From the NCBI RefSeq assembly GCF_003386205.1, contig NZ_QRDY01000002.1:590595-654594 (forward strand): 64,000 nt of DNA, in the 5' to 3' direction. The notes under the pieces were generated by a model. The model saw only the letters and a list, made by a program, of their open reading frames with translations. It had not been told where the DNA came from and made no database searches. Source of the DNA: Cohnella lupini (lineage in GTDB: Bacteria; Bacillota; Bacilli; Paenibacillales; Paenibacillaceae). The position numbers were made by a program, and so were the translations under genes. Shown here in pieces: positions 37,469 to 46,958 of the stretch (positions within the stretch are counted from its first letter, which is position 1; each line of letters opens with the position of its first letter).

Positions 37469-38613
37469 GAATTGCGATCGTTCACGATTGGTTAGTCGTC
37501 TATGCAGGCGCCGAGAAGGTTTTGGAGCAGCTGTTGCACTTATACCCTGATGCTGATATATACAGCATAGTCGATTTTCTCCCAGCCAAGGAGCGGGAGT
37601 TTATACGGAACAAGTCCGTGAATACATCCTTTATTCAGAAGCTTCCTTTTGCCAGAAATAAGTTTCGTCATTACTTGGCTCTAATGCCGTACGCCATCGA
37701 GCAATTCGATCTTTCGGAATACGATCTCATTATTTCAAGCTCTTACGCGGTAGCGAAGGGAGTCATTACGGGACCGGATCAACTGCACATATCTTACGTG
37801 CATACCCCTATTAGATACGCATGGGATTTGCAGCACCAATACTTGAGGGAGTCGGGCCTTACTCGCGGCTTCAAGGGCAGCGTTGCCAAGTGGATGCTTC
37901 ATCGCATGAGGCTTTGGGACAGTCGCACGGCCAACGGAGTTAACTCGCTGATCGCGAATTCTCAATACATCGCCAATCGCATATGGAAGGTATACCGCCG
38001 GCAATCGACGGTAATCTATCCGCCGGTGGATGTCGAACGCTTTCTATTGGAGGAAAACAAAAAGGATTATTATTTAACGGCTTCAAGAATGGTCCCCTAT
38101 AAGAAAATGGACTTAATCGTCGAAGCCTTCTCCGCTTTTCCGGATAAAAGATTGCTCGTGATCGGGGATGGACCCGACTTCGAGAAAATCAAAGCGAAAG
38201 CGAAAGCGAACGTCACTTTATTGGGCTACCAGCCTTCGGAGCAGCTAAGAAAATACATGCAAGAAGCCAAAGCGTTCGTGTTTGCCGCGGAAGAGGATTT
38301 CGGAATAGCGCCGGTAGAGGCGCAATCCTGCGGTACTCCCGTGATCGCATACGGCAAAGGGGGAGTTTTGGAGACGATCCGAGGGCTGGATCATGAGAAG
38401 CCTACGGGAGTGTTTTTTAACCAGCAGACCGTTTCGTCTCTCGTTGAAGCCATTTCCGATTTCGAGAAGAACAATCATCGCATTTCCTCTTTGGAATGTC
38501 GGCATAATGCTTTGCGGTTCTCGGCTTCCGAGTTCCGCGAGAAGTTCAGCCGGCACGTTCGTGAGCAACAGAGATACTTCTATTCGGAATCGGCCATTCT
38601 TGAAATCCGTTGA
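37465..38613 (+). CDS. Family 4 glycosyltransferase, WbaZ/mannosyltransferase-like
   Basis: A 382-residue GT-B enzyme with VHDWLVVYAGAEKVLEQLLHLYPDADIYS at the N-terminus, YVHTPIRYAWDLQHQYL, VIYPPVDVERF, LTASRMVPYKKMDLIVEAF and AEEDFGIAPVEAQSCGTPVIAYGKGG. This combination is common in O-antigen mannosyltransferases (WbaZ/MtfB-like). It starts with GTG overlapping the previous stop. Confidence 0.87.
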   Translation: MRIAIVHDWLVVYAGAEKVLEQLLHLYPDADIYSIVDFLPAKEREFIRNKSVNTSFIQKLPFARNKFRHYLALMPYAIEQFDLSEYDLIISSSYAVAKGVITGPDQLHISYVHTPIRYAWDLQHQYLRESGLTRGFKGSVAKWMLHRMRLWDSRTANGVNSLIANSQYIANRIWKVYRRQSTVIYPPVDVERFLLEENKKDYYLTASRMVPYKKMDLIVEAFSAFPDKRLLVIGDGPDFEKIKAKAKANVTLLGYQPSEQLRKYMQEAKAFVFAAEEDFGIAPVEAQSCGTPVIAYGKGGVLETIRGLDHEKPTGVFFNQQTVSSLVEAISDFEKNNHRISSLECRHNALRFSASEFREKFSRHVREQQRYFYSESAILEIR

Positions 38614-38635
38614 GTTGGAAAAGGGAGAATGAACC

Positions 38636-39928
38636 ATGAAACGAGAAAATAAACAAATTCACATCCGAAACGTTATCGTCGAGAACAAGAACACGATTCG
38701 TTATTCGGTAGAGTACGGCTCCAATGCCAATAAATTTTTCTCCGGAGAAGATTTCTTCGTTGAATACGGCGAGGACATCAGCCAGGTTCCGCAACATATT
38801 CTAGTCATTCCTTTACTTTCAAACCTGTGCCCGGTCGCATGGATCACGGGGGCGGACGTTTACGTCGAGCAATTGGATTCAGGCTTTCACGAAAGCTTGA
38901 TGATAGCTAAGCAATCGTTCGCTAAGATGTATCCCAGGATTAAGTTCACGGGAGACATTCATGTGAGTAACCTTATGAACGGCTCGTCGCCATCCCGGTC
39001 CTCAAGGTCGGCTACCTTCTTTAGCGGAGGCGTAGATTCCATGGGGACGTTCATAAACAGGAAGGAGGAATATCCTTTTTTCATAACGGTATGGGGAGCC
39101 GACATCAAATTTAATCAGCAAGAGATGTGGCAAAGGGTCAGGCAGTATAACGAGGAGTTTGCGCAATCCAACGGCATTCAAAGCTTGTTTATTAAATCCA
39201 ACCTGCATACCTTCCTGAACGAAGAGCAAATCTCGTATTCTTACGGTCGATTTACGCACGGGTGGTGGCCGGGAGTTCAGCACGGAATCGGAATGGTCGG
39301 TTTGGTGGCGCCGCTCGCTCACCTGCTCGGCATTGGACGGTTATACGTTCCTTCGGCGTTGCCGCCGAAGCTGGCAAGATCTTTTCCCGACGGTTCCAAT
39401 ACGATGATCAATAACCATATCCGTTGGGCGGGAACGCAAGTGCAATTGGACGGCGAGGAATTCACCAGACAAGAGAAGGTATCCTCGATAGCCGAATATA
39501 TCGGAAATTCGGATCGACAGGTGTGCATCAGGGTCTGTTGGATGAATAAAGAGTACGGCAATTGCTGCCGATGCGAGAAATGTTATCGAACGATCGTCGC
39601 ATTACTTGCGGAAGGAACCGACCCGCGGCGCGCGGGATTCGATATTCACCCCGAAGTTTTCGGCGATATTCGGCAGAGATTGCCTCATTGGCTTCCGCAT
39701 AACGTGCTTAAGATCGAATATTGGAATGAAATCCGTTTGCGAAGCATTCAGAATCAATCGCTAATTTCTCCGGAGGCACGCGAATTTTTCGATTGGTTTC
39801 AGAGATTGGATATCCCGTCGTTCTCGAAGAGAACAAACGTTAAGAAGCTGCTCTTAGATTGGATTCCCCATCCGTTGTTTCTATTATTCAAGAAAATCGG
39901 GTTCAATAGATTACTTAAAACCGAATGA
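38636..39928 (+). CDS. PP-loop ATPase-like protein with a Cys cluster, unknown role in polysaccharide synthesis
   Basis: A 430-residue protein with the ATP-pyrophosphatase (adenine nucleotide alpha hydrolase) signature SGGVDS at residues 130-135 and a cysteine cluster NCCRCEKC (C310, C311, C313, C316) that could hold zinc, reminiscent of QueC-type enzymes. Such proteins activate a carbonyl or carboxyl group by adenylation before a nitrogen or sulfur attack. No signal peptide. GGAGAATGAACC leads the ATG; it sits between glycosyltransferase and flippase genes, so an amide- or amidine-forming step on a sugar acid is a possible role, unproven. It is not similar in motif to the WbpG-type amidotransferases beyond the loop. 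Confidence 0.72.
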   Translation: MKRENKQIHIRNVIVENKNTIRYSVEYGSNANKFFSGEDFFVEYGEDISQVPQHILVIPLLSNLCPVAWITGADVYVEQLDSGFHESLMIAKQSFAKMYPRIKFTGDIHVSNLMNGSSPSRSSRSATFFSGGVDSMGTFINRKEEYPFFITVWGADIKFNQQEMWQRVRQYNEEFAQSNGIQSLFIKSNLHTFLNEEQISYSYGRFTHGWWPGVQHGIGMVGLVAPLAHLLGIGRLYVPSALPPKLARSFPDGSNTMINNHIRWAGTQVQLDGEEFTRQEKVSSIAEYIGNSDRQVCIRVCWMNKEYGNCCRCEKCYRTIVALLAEGTDPRRAGFDIHPEVFGDIRQRLPHWLPHNVLKIEYWNEIRLRSIQNQSLISPEAREFFDWFQRLDIPSFSKRTNVKKLLLDWIPHPLFLLFKKIGFNRLLKTE

Positions 39929-39937
39929 GGGAATGAC

Positions 39938-41404
39938 ATGTCGTTAAGAATCAAGGGAATTACGGCCATGAAGTGGTCAAGCTTCTCCACTTTAATATCT
40001 ATCGTCATTCAGCTTGCGCAGATCGTCATCGTGTCCAGGTTGTTAGAGCCGGAACATTACGGGTTGATGGGCATGATCATGGTATTCGTTTTTCTTGCGT
40101 TATCCATGAACGACTTGGGTATTTCCAACGCCATCATCCACAGGCAGAACGTAACGCGCAATGAACTGTCCAGCTTGTATCTATTAAATTTGGTCGCGGG
40201 AGCGGCTGCCTGCTTAGCTGTATGGTTTCTTGCTCCGGTGGCCAGCAGCTTCTATCAAGAACCCCAACTAGTCGGACCTATGCACCTCATGGCATTCCTG
40301 TGCTTCATACCGGCGATCGGCCAGCAGTTTCAGGTACTGTTTCAAAAAGAGCTAAAGTTCGACTATCTCGCCAAGGTGGATATTGCCGCTTTTTCGATCG
40401 GATTCTTCGTCGTATTAGCAGGCGCTTACTTAGGGTACGGGGTATACGCGTTAGTGTGGTCTCATCTGGCTAACGCCCTGTTGAAATCCGTTTGTTTAGC
40501 GGCCGTAGGCTGGCGCCGGTGGAAGCCCGGCTGGCATTTCTCCCGCAAAGATCTTAAAGGATACATTAGCTTCGGAATGTATCAAATGGGTTCTAATCTC
40601 GTTCAAACGATCATTTCCAATCTAGACTATATTATTTTAGGCCGAATGCTAGGCGCGGAAAAACTCGGTTATTATACATTCGCTTTTCAGATTTGCTCGA
40701 TGCCCGTCCAGAAGCTGAATCCTCTATTTTCGCAAATCTCGTTGCCTCTCCTCGCGAAGATGCAAGATCAGGTCGACGCGTTAAAGAGAGGATTCCTTGG
40801 GATGGCGAGCGTGGTCAGCTACGTAAACGCTCCTATCTTCTTAGGGTTGATCGTTACGGCTCCCTATCTAGTCCCTTTCGCGTTCGGTTCCCAATGGTCT
40901 CCGAGCATTCCGATTATTCAAATACTGGCGGGAATGCTGCTTATTCGTTCCATTATTATGTACACATCCAGCTTGCTGCTAGCCAAAGGCAGGGCGGATA
41001 TCGCTTTTAAATACACGGTCGTCAGTTTGACCGTTATTTTTCCAGCATTAGCTTTAGGAGCCTATTACGGGGAAGCTTTAGGGGTCGCTATCGCCTACTT
41101 ATCCGCTCAAATCATACTTTTCGGAATACATTACAGACTGTCTATCAGAAGTTTATTGGGCGCTTGCTTGTCGGATTACGCTCGAAGTCTGCTTCCGGGA
41201 ATCTCGTATAGCATGATTATGTCGCTTGGAGTGTTAGGAATAGGGCAGATCATTTCCGCTCATTATGCGCAAGTAGTCATTCTTGGGTTGCAGATCGTAT
41301 TCGGCGCCGTTCTTTACGGACTGATCCTCTATTTTTTTAACCGCGAACAGGTCAGGCGCTTGGTCGTAAAAGCGCTGCTGAAGTATTCCAAGAAACAAGC
41401 CTAG
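39938..41404 (+). CDS. Wzx/WzxC-type polysaccharide flippase, second set
   Basis: A 488-residue MOP-superfamily transporter with about 14 membrane segments that moves lipid-linked repeat units across the membrane. The WzxC-like stretches MKWSSFSTLISIVIQLAQIVIVSRLL, EHYGLMGMIMVF and GISNAIIHRQNVTRNELSSLYLLNL are clear. GAGGGAATGAC precedes the ATG. A second member follows at 45017. Confidence 0.88.
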   Translation: MSLRIKGITAMKWSSFSTLISIVIQLAQIVIVSRLLEPEHYGLMGMIMVFVFLALSMNDLGISNAIIHRQNVTRNELSSLYLLNLVAGAAACLAVWFLAPVASSFYQEPQLVGPMHLMAFLCFIPAIGQQFQVLFQKELKFDYLAKVDIAAFSIGFFVVLAGAYLGYGVYALVWSHLANALLKSVCLAAVGWRRWKPGWHFSRKDLKGYISFGMYQMGSNLVQTIISNLDYIILGRMLGAEKLGYYTFAFQICSMPVQKLNPLFSQISLPLLAKMQDQVDALKRGFLGMASVVSYVNAPIFLGLIVTAPYLVPFAFGSQWSPSIPIIQILAGMLLIRSIIMYTSSLLLAKGRADIAFKYTVVSLTVIFPALALGAYYGEALGVAIAYLSAQIILFGIHYRLSIRSLLGACLSDYARSLLPGISYSMIMSLGVLGIGQIISAHYAQVVILGLQIVFGAVLYGLILYFFNREQVRRLVVKALLKYSKKQA

Positions 41405-41416
41405 GAAGGACTGGTC

Positions 41417-42631
41417 GTGTTGGAGAAAAGAGAGAAACCGCTGAACATCATGTTCGTCAGCCACACGTACATCGGCGGACCGTTCGTTGTCGGGTCCCAT
41501 CATCTGGCGCGAGAGTTTTCTAAGAGGGGACATCGGGTGCTGCATCTGAGCACCTCCGTAACGCCGCTCCACTTGCTTCAAATGTACAAGAAGTCGGTTA
41601 AGAGCCGGTTCAAGCATTGGTTGAACACCGGGAAAACGGCGGGCGAGCAATCGATTATTCATTGCGTTCCGTTCACTTGGGTTCCTTGGAAGCTAGCTGG
41701 AAATCTGCTCCGAAGACGGGGACGGAATTGGTTCGTCTCCTTCACGGCCTTTCCAAGCTTATCGAAAATGTTCAAGCTCCACCGGTTTCAAGACGTGGAT
41801 CTGCTATTCATCGATCAGCCCTGTTTCGCCGGAATCGATCGTTATTTGAATGCCAAGGCTATCGTGTACAGACCGACGGATAATTACGCTGACATGCTCG
41901 GCGATGGGACGGTGGAGTGGGCGGAGAAAGACATTGTCGGCCGGGCGCATGGAATCGTGGCCACCTCCGGGCCGGTTTATCAGAATATCCGAAAATATAG
42001 ACCGGAATTACCGGGCATGATTCTGGAAAACGGCGTAGAGTTCGAGCATTTCGCGAAATCTTGCGAAGAGCCGACGGAGCTTAAGGATATTCCTAGGCCG
42101 AGGGCGATTTATATCGGGGCGGTAGACGATAGGCTAGATCTGGACGCCATCAGGGAACTAGCTGTTGCTCGTCCCGAGCTTAGCGTCATTATTATCGGAC
42201 CCCATACCACTTCAAAAAGCACGGCAACCTTGTCCAACCTCTTTTTCATGGGCGCCCATCCGTATGCTAGTTTGCCTTCCTTCTTGCATCATGCCGATCT
42301 GGCTCTGCTACCGATGTCCGATCACGCCGCTAACGCCGGCAGGAGTCCGATGAAGCTGTACGAATACGCGGCTGCCGGATTGCCGACGGTCGTCACCGCG
42401 ACGGCGGAACTTCTAAGAAGAACGGAGGATTTTCTCTTCTTCTACAAGGAGAAGCATGAATTCATCGAGCAGGTCGACGAGGTACTTCGGAAGATAGCAA
42501 CGAACGGGATCGTGAAGGAACGGATTATAGAAGCGGCAAGAATGCAGTCATGGGAGGCTAAAGCCGAGCTGTTGCTGACCTTCGGATTGAGCTTGGCCAA
42601 TGAAGAAGCCCGATCCTTTCGGGGCGCGTGA
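41417..42631 (+). CDS. GT-B glycosyltransferase (family 4-like)
   Basis: A 404-residue GT-B protein. The N-terminal VSHTYIGGPFVVGSHHLAREFSKRGHRVLHLS, VYRPTDNYADM, the AIYIGAVDDRLDLDAIREL donor domain and GRSPMKLYEYAAAGLPTVVTATAE are visible. The PTDNY and short donor-domain pattern are reminiscent of GumK-like glucuronosyltransferases, which would suit the UDP-glucose dehydrogenase gene next door, but this is only a suggestion. Starts at GTG 41417 (or TTG 41420) after AGGAAGGA. Confidence 0.8.
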   Translation: MLEKREKPLNIMFVSHTYIGGPFVVGSHHLAREFSKRGHRVLHLSTSVTPLHLLQMYKKSVKSRFKHWLNTGKTAGEQSIIHCVPFTWVPWKLAGNLLRRRGRNWFVSFTAFPSLSKMFKLHRFQDVDLLFIDQPCFAGIDRYLNAKAIVYRPTDNYADMLGDGTVEWAEKDIVGRAHGIVATSGPVYQNIRKYRPELPGMILENGVEFEHFAKSCEEPTELKDIPRPRAIYIGAVDDRLDLDAIRELAVARPELSVIIIGPHTTSKSTATLSNLFFMGAHPYASLPSFLHHADLALLPMSDHAANAGRSPMKLYEYAAAGLPTVVTATAELLRRTEDFLFFYKEKHEFIEQVDEVLRKIATNGIVKERIIEAARMQSWEAKAELLLTFGLSLANEEARSFRGA

Positions 42632-42661
42632 TATAGAGAGATGATGGAAGGGAGCTCGGAT

Positions 42662-44014
42662 ATGAGACTGGCTGTCATAGGAACAGGATACGTCGGATTG
42701 GTAACGGGGGTATGCTTCTCCGAATTAGGGAATGAAGTCATATGCGTGGATAAGGATATGGAGAAAATAAATAAGCTTCGACAAGGCGAAATCCCAATCT
42801 ACGAGCCCGGGCTGCAGGAAATGCTGTGGAGTAACTTGGATACCGGCAGTATCGCTTTCACGACGAATACGACGGAAGCGGTGAGAAACGCGGATATCGT
42901 CGTCCTGGCGGTCGGAACTCCGTCGCTGCCAAACGGCGAAGCCGATCTGAGCTATATCGAAGAAGCGGCATCGGCCATCGGAGAAGCGCTAAACGGATAT
43001 AAAGTGATCATGACCAAAAGCACGGTGCCCGTTGGAACGAACGGCAAAATCGAATCCTGGATCTACGATCGGACCAGCCATCCGTTTCATGTCGTATCCG
43101 TCCCCGAATTTCTGCGGGAAGGCTCCGCTATTCGGGATACGTTTAACCCCGATCGCATCGTAGTCGGGACGGATAACGAACGAGCCGCGAAAATCGTCGT
43201 TGAATTGCATCGGCCTTTGACCGATCGCATTCTCGTAACCGACGTTCGCAGCGCCGAGATGATCAAGTACGCTTCGAATGCGTACCTAGCGACCCGAATA
43301 TCGTTCATTAACGAGATCGCGAATATTTGCGAGAAAGTAGGCGCGGACGTCAGCCAGGTGGCTCAAGGTATGGGACAAGACAAGCGCATCGGACCCGCGT
43401 TCTTGAACGCGGGCATCGGTTACGGCGGTTCCTGCTTTCCGAAGGACACGAAAGCGCTCATCCAGATCGCCGGAAACGTGGATTATAACTTCAAGCTGCT
43501 GAAGTCTGTAGTGGAGGTTAACAGAGACCAACGGAATAACGTACTCCGCAAGCTGCATGATTTCGTCGGCGACCTGAAAGGACGCACGATCGCGATTTGG
43601 GGACTGGCGTTCAAGCCGAATACCGATGACGTTCGAGAGGCGCCTTCGCTGGATATCATAGAAGAGTTGGTCGCCGAAGGAGCTTTCGTAAGAGCTTACG
43701 ATCCCGTGGCTACCGCTAATTTTCGCCGATTGTTCGATCATTCGAGCATTATTTGGTGCGATAGCGCGGTTTCCGCGGCAGAGAATGCGGACGCGTTGTG
43801 CTTGTTGACGGAATGGCGGGAATTCGCCGAAGTAGACTTGAGTCAGGTTGCTAAGGGTATGAAAGAGCCCGTTCTGTTCGACGGCAGAAACGTGTTTAAT
43901 CAGCAGAGCAAGGAAATTGCCGCCTTCAAATATTATTCCGTAGGAAGACCGCAGTCCGAACGAACGAAAGAAGGTGGCAACCATTACGGTATTCATGCTG
44001 CCGATAAGGCTTGA
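42662..44014 (+). CDS. ugd: UDP-glucose 6-dehydrogenase
   Basis: A 450-residue NAD-dependent dehydrogenase that oxidises UDP-glucose to UDP-glucuronate, a donor for acidic polymers. The N-terminal Rossmann motif GTGYVGLVTGVCFSELGNEV, the AVGTPSLPNGEADLSYIE stretch, TKSTVPVGT, and the catalytic C258 in GYGGSCFPKDTKAL are present; length is typical. The ATG at 42662 follows GGAAGGGAG. UDP-GlcA made here could feed the neighbouring glycosyltransferases. Confidence 0.92.
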   Translation: MRLAVIGTGYVGLVTGVCFSELGNEVICVDKDMEKINKLRQGEIPIYEPGLQEMLWSNLDTGSIAFTTNTTEAVRNADIVVLAVGTPSLPNGEADLSYIEEAASAIGEALNGYKVIMTKSTVPVGTNGKIESWIYDRTSHPFHVVSVPEFLREGSAIRDTFNPDRIVVGTDNERAAKIVVELHRPLTDRILVTDVRSAEMIKYASNAYLATRISFINEIANICEKVGADVSQVAQGMGQDKRIGPAFLNAGIGYGGSCFPKDTKALIQIAGNVDYNFKLLKSVVEVNRDQRNNVLRKLHDFVGDLKGRTIAIWGLAFKPNTDDVREAPSLDIIEELVAEGAFVRAYDPVATANFRRLFDHSSIIWCDSAVSAAENADALCLLTEWREFAEVDLSQVAKGMKEPVLFDGRNVFNQQSKEIAAFKYYSVGRPQSERTKEGGNHYGIHAADKA

Positions 44015-45017
44015 TGGAAACAAATATATCGAACTGCTAGTCGCTTCCTTGGAGAATCGCGCGATTTCGGTGAAGGCTTTCGATAAGAGAACCTTCTATA
44101 AGATGAAACGCGGGGATGTTCTCCACCTTCATTGGCCGAGCTTTAACTACTCGGGAAATAACGGTATGAAGACCTTACTCAAGTCTTCCGCATTCGTCCT
44201 ATTATTGACTTATTTGAGGATCAGGGGAATCAAGATCGTATGGACCGTACATAACGTTTGGCCGCATCAAGGCGGCCCAAGCAGGTTTAACCGACTTATG
44301 CGAACTTTTCTCTGCGCATTCTGCTCGAGAATCATTCTGATGGGTGCTTCCGTCAAGGAGGAGCTGGTTCGAAATTTCAAGGCAACCGAGAAGAAAATGC
44401 TAATCGTTCCCCATGGGCACTACAAGGAAGCCTATCCCAGCTTTGGACTAGACGTGAGGGAGCGATTCGGAATCCCGAAGAATGCATATCTCTTCGCTTT
44501 CATCGGACAAATCTCTCCATACAAGGGAATCGATCGGCTTCTGGGCAGCTTCGAGAAATTAAGCGATGAAGGCGTACATCTCCTGATCGCGGGTAAACCT
44601 TCGCAGGATCTCGAGTTTTCGATCAGGACCGCGGCGGAAAGAGATATGAGGGTCCATCTCTCCCTTTCTTTCGTCGACGATTCCGAGGTGGCCGATTATG
44701 TCCTGAGCTCGGATTGCCTGGTATTACCTTATCGCAATATTACGACCTCCGGAACGGCTATCCTCGCTCTCACCTATTCCAAGCCGGTCATTGCGCCCGA
44801 TATAGGGCTGTTAAGAGAATACACGACGCCGGAAACCTCGATTTTGTATAACCCTTCGGAACCGGACGGTTTAACGAACTCCATGGCCGAGATGATGCGC
44901 AGGAAAACGATGTTCGATAATAAAAGGCCATACGAACGCAAGCTGGAAGAGCTCGATTGGACTAAGGTGTCCGAGCTTCTTCTGAACGCATACGGCAGAC
45001 AAGCGAAGGCGGAATAA
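43974..45017 (+). CDS. Family 4-like glycosyltransferase
   Basis: A 347-residue GT-B enzyme: DVLHLHWPSFNYSG, VWTVHNVWPHQGG, FIGQISPYKGIDRLLGSF and VLPYRNITTSGTAILALTYSKPVIAPD are the supporting motifs. The GTG start at 43974 (AAAGAAGG just upstream) overlaps the ugd gene by 41 bases; an ATG eight codons in, MLPIRLDG, is the alternative. Its stop TAA overlaps the next ATG. Confidence 0.83.
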   Translation: MATITVFMLPIRLDGNKYIELLVASLENRAISVKAFDKRTFYKMKRGDVLHLHWPSFNYSGNNGMKTLLKSSAFVLLLTYLRIRGIKIVWTVHNVWPHQGGPSRFNRLMRTFLCAFCSRIILMGASVKEELVRNFKATEKKMLIVPHGHYKEAYPSFGLDVRERFGIPKNAYLFAFIGQISPYKGIDRLLGSFEKLSDEGVHLLIAGKPSQDLEFSIRTAAERDMRVHLSLSFVDDSEVADYVLSSDCLVLPYRNITTSGTAILALTYSKPVIAPDIGLLREYTTPETSILYNPSEPDGLTNSMAEMMRRKTMFDNKRPYERKLEELDWTKVSELLLNAYGRQAKAE

Positions 45018-46492
45018 TGTCGTTCGCGAGAAACTCCGCGTGGTCCATCGTCCAGACGGTTATGACCCAAGCCATCGCGATGGCGGGCAATATCGCTCTC
45101 GCTAAGCTGCTGTCTCCCGAACAATTCGGGTTGCTCGGAATGGCCACGATTTTCACCGGGCTGATCCTCGTCGTTCAGGAGGTAGGGATGGGCTCTTACC
45201 TCGTATACAAGCAGAATACGGATGAGGCGTTCCTTCCCACGGTGCATTGGATGAACCTGATGATCTCGGTTATTCTGTCCGCGTTGCTATTCGGCATTGC
45301 CGGTCCGCTTTCCGTTTTCTATCACGCCGCCGACATCAGGACGATCGTCACTTACATCGCGATCGGCGTCTTGCTGGGCTCGCTCGGAATTACCGCGAGA
45401 GCCCTTAATCAGAAAAACATGCGATATAAGAATTTGGCCGTTATCGACATGGGGAGCGAAGCTTTAAGCGGAGGGATCGCTATCGCTTTTGCCGTCAATG
45501 GTTATCCTTTGCTCGCCATTACGTCGAAATTTTTGTTTCGACCTGCTCTGCAGTCGATCTTCCTGCTTACCGGAGCAGATAGAAAGCAGTTGTTCGGCCG
45601 AAGGTTCGATGTCTCTATCTTTGCGGGAATGCTTAAATACAGTTCCTCGATCATACTCTCGCAAATTTTAATTTACGCGAGCAGCGTAGCCGACTTTCTG
45701 TTGATCGGTAAAACGATGGGCAGCAAGCAGTTGGGCTTGTACGCGATGGCGTTCAATTGGGCTTTTCTGGTGCGGAATGCCGTGTCCGGAGCGGTCGCCC
45801 GCGTCGTATTCTCGGACTTGTCGAGGATACAGAACGATTTGCCTTCGGTGAGGACAAAGTATCAGGCCCTTATGAGAACCCTATCGTTCTTTTTGTTCCC
45901 GCTATGCGTAGGATTAAGCCTCTTATCACACGACTTCGTAATGACGCTATATGGAGAACGGTGGATATCGTCCGCAACCATTATGCAATACTTGATGATA
46001 GCAGGGCTATTGTCCAGTCTGGGTACGACTAGCGGCGCACTCTTCAAGAGTCTCGGCCGGCCGGACTACGATTTGAAGTTATTTTCCGCCATGTTCCCTC
46101 TGGTCTTCGTTCTCATGTATGCGGGAACTCAATACGGCATCAGGGGGGTATGCATTGCCGTCGTTATCGAGAATTTGATCGTGCTCGGCATTAGGAGCTA
46201 CTTGGTCGTCAAGCTGCTGGTATTGGAATGGAAGACTTTCATCTTTTGCTTCTTGCCCTCGGCGGCAAGCGCGATCGGAATGGGATTCGGATACGGCTTG
46301 GCATCGATGGCCATCACGGACGGAGTTCCAATACTCGCGGTACTCATTATTAAGGTCATTGTCCTTATCGCAGCTTATTTGGGAAGCTCCAGACTGGCGA
46401 ATAAAGCAGGTTACGATCAACTCGCCGCTCTCGTCAATACGTTCATTCGAAGGAATGCCCGAACGAAAGATACCGCTAAAGCGGGTGTTTAA
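45017..46492 (+). CDS. Wzx-type polysaccharide flippase, second copy of the set
   Basis: A 491-residue MOP-superfamily flippase with about 14 membrane segments (WSIVQTVMTQAIAMAGNIALAKLLSPEQFGLLGMATIFTGLI at the start; ALNQKNMRYKNLAVIDMGSEALSGGIAIAF in the middle). It overlaps the preceding glycosyltransferase by one base and is the last gene of the polysaccharide region, ending at a two-way terminator. Confidence 0.87.
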   Translation: MSFARNSAWSIVQTVMTQAIAMAGNIALAKLLSPEQFGLLGMATIFTGLILVVQEVGMGSYLVYKQNTDEAFLPTVHWMNLMISVILSALLFGIAGPLSVFYHAADIRTIVTYIAIGVLLGSLGITARALNQKNMRYKNLAVIDMGSEALSGGIAIAFAVNGYPLLAITSKFLFRPALQSIFLLTGADRKQLFGRRFDVSIFAGMLKYSSSIILSQILIYASSVADFLLIGKTMGSKQLGLYAMAFNWAFLVRNAVSGAVARVVFSDLSRIQNDLPSVRTKYQALMRTLSFFLFPLCVGLSLLSHDFVMTLYGERWISSATIMQYLMIAGLLSSLGTTSGALFKSLGRPDYDLKLFSAMFPLVFVLMYAGTQYGIRGVCIAVVIENLIVLGIRSYLVVKLLVLEWKTFIFCFLPSAASAIGMGFGYGLASMAITDGVPILAVLIIKVIVLIAAYLGSSRLANKAGYDQLAALVNTFIRRNARTKDTAKAGV

Positions 46493-46495
46493 AGA

Positions 46496-46530
46496 GAAGA
46501 AGCAAGCGGGACTACCCCGCTTGCTTCTTC
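46496..46530. terminator. Two-way terminator between the flippase and bactofilin genes
   Basis: GAAGAAGCAAGCGGG pairs with CCCGCTTGCTTCTTC. A T-rich tail (TTTCT) follows on the plus strand. One arm is also the last codons of the bactofilin gene (KKQAG), whose stop lies in the loop. Confidence 0.85.
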
Positions 46531-46952
46531 TTTCTGTCCGAGGAGTTGCCGCCCGTCGAAGCAGAGACTTCAGCCGTTTCCGCGCCGTGGTTCTGGCGCG
46601 GTTCCTCGCGTTCCATATGACTAGTGCCATTAAGTATTCCGCCTTCCTGAACGAGAAGGATCGCGGCTAGGGAATTTCCGTGCAGCTGCCCCGTCGCGGT
46701 GATGATCAATTTGCCTTTGGTGTGGACATCGCCGTAGACTTTACCCGCGATCGTGACGTCCCTGGCGGTTATATTGGATTTGGCCATGCCGCCTTCCCCG
46801 ATGACGATATCGCCCTTGCTCTCGATATCTCCGTGATAAGCGCCTTCGATTCGTACTCCCGCTATAGATTTCAGATGACCGTTCATTTCGGTACCTGCTC
46901 CGATCAACGTGTCGGTCACCCCGTTCGCCGCTTTCCTGCCCTCTTTGAACAT
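46512..46952 (-). CDS. Bactofilin family cytoskeletal protein
   Basis: A 146-residue bactofilin. The central domain (about residues 16-105) is a beta-helix of short repeats: LIGAGTEMNGHLKS, GVRIEGAYHGDIESKGDIVIGEGG and VTIAGKVYGDVHTKGKLIITATGQLHGN. The N- and C-terminal ends are disordered and charged, as is usual. Bactofilins polymerise without nucleotide and localise wall enzymes. It follows the M23 peptidase gene by six bases, a conserved kind of pairing. Confidence 0.9.
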   Translation of the reverse strand: MFKEGRKAANGVTDTLIGAGTEMNGHLKSIAGVRIEGAYHGDIESKGDIVIGEGGMAKSNITARDVTIAGKVYGDVHTKGKLIITATGQLHGNSLAAILLVQEGGILNGTSHMEREEPRQNHGAETAEVSASTGGNSSDRKKKQAG

Positions 46953-46958
46953 GCTCCC

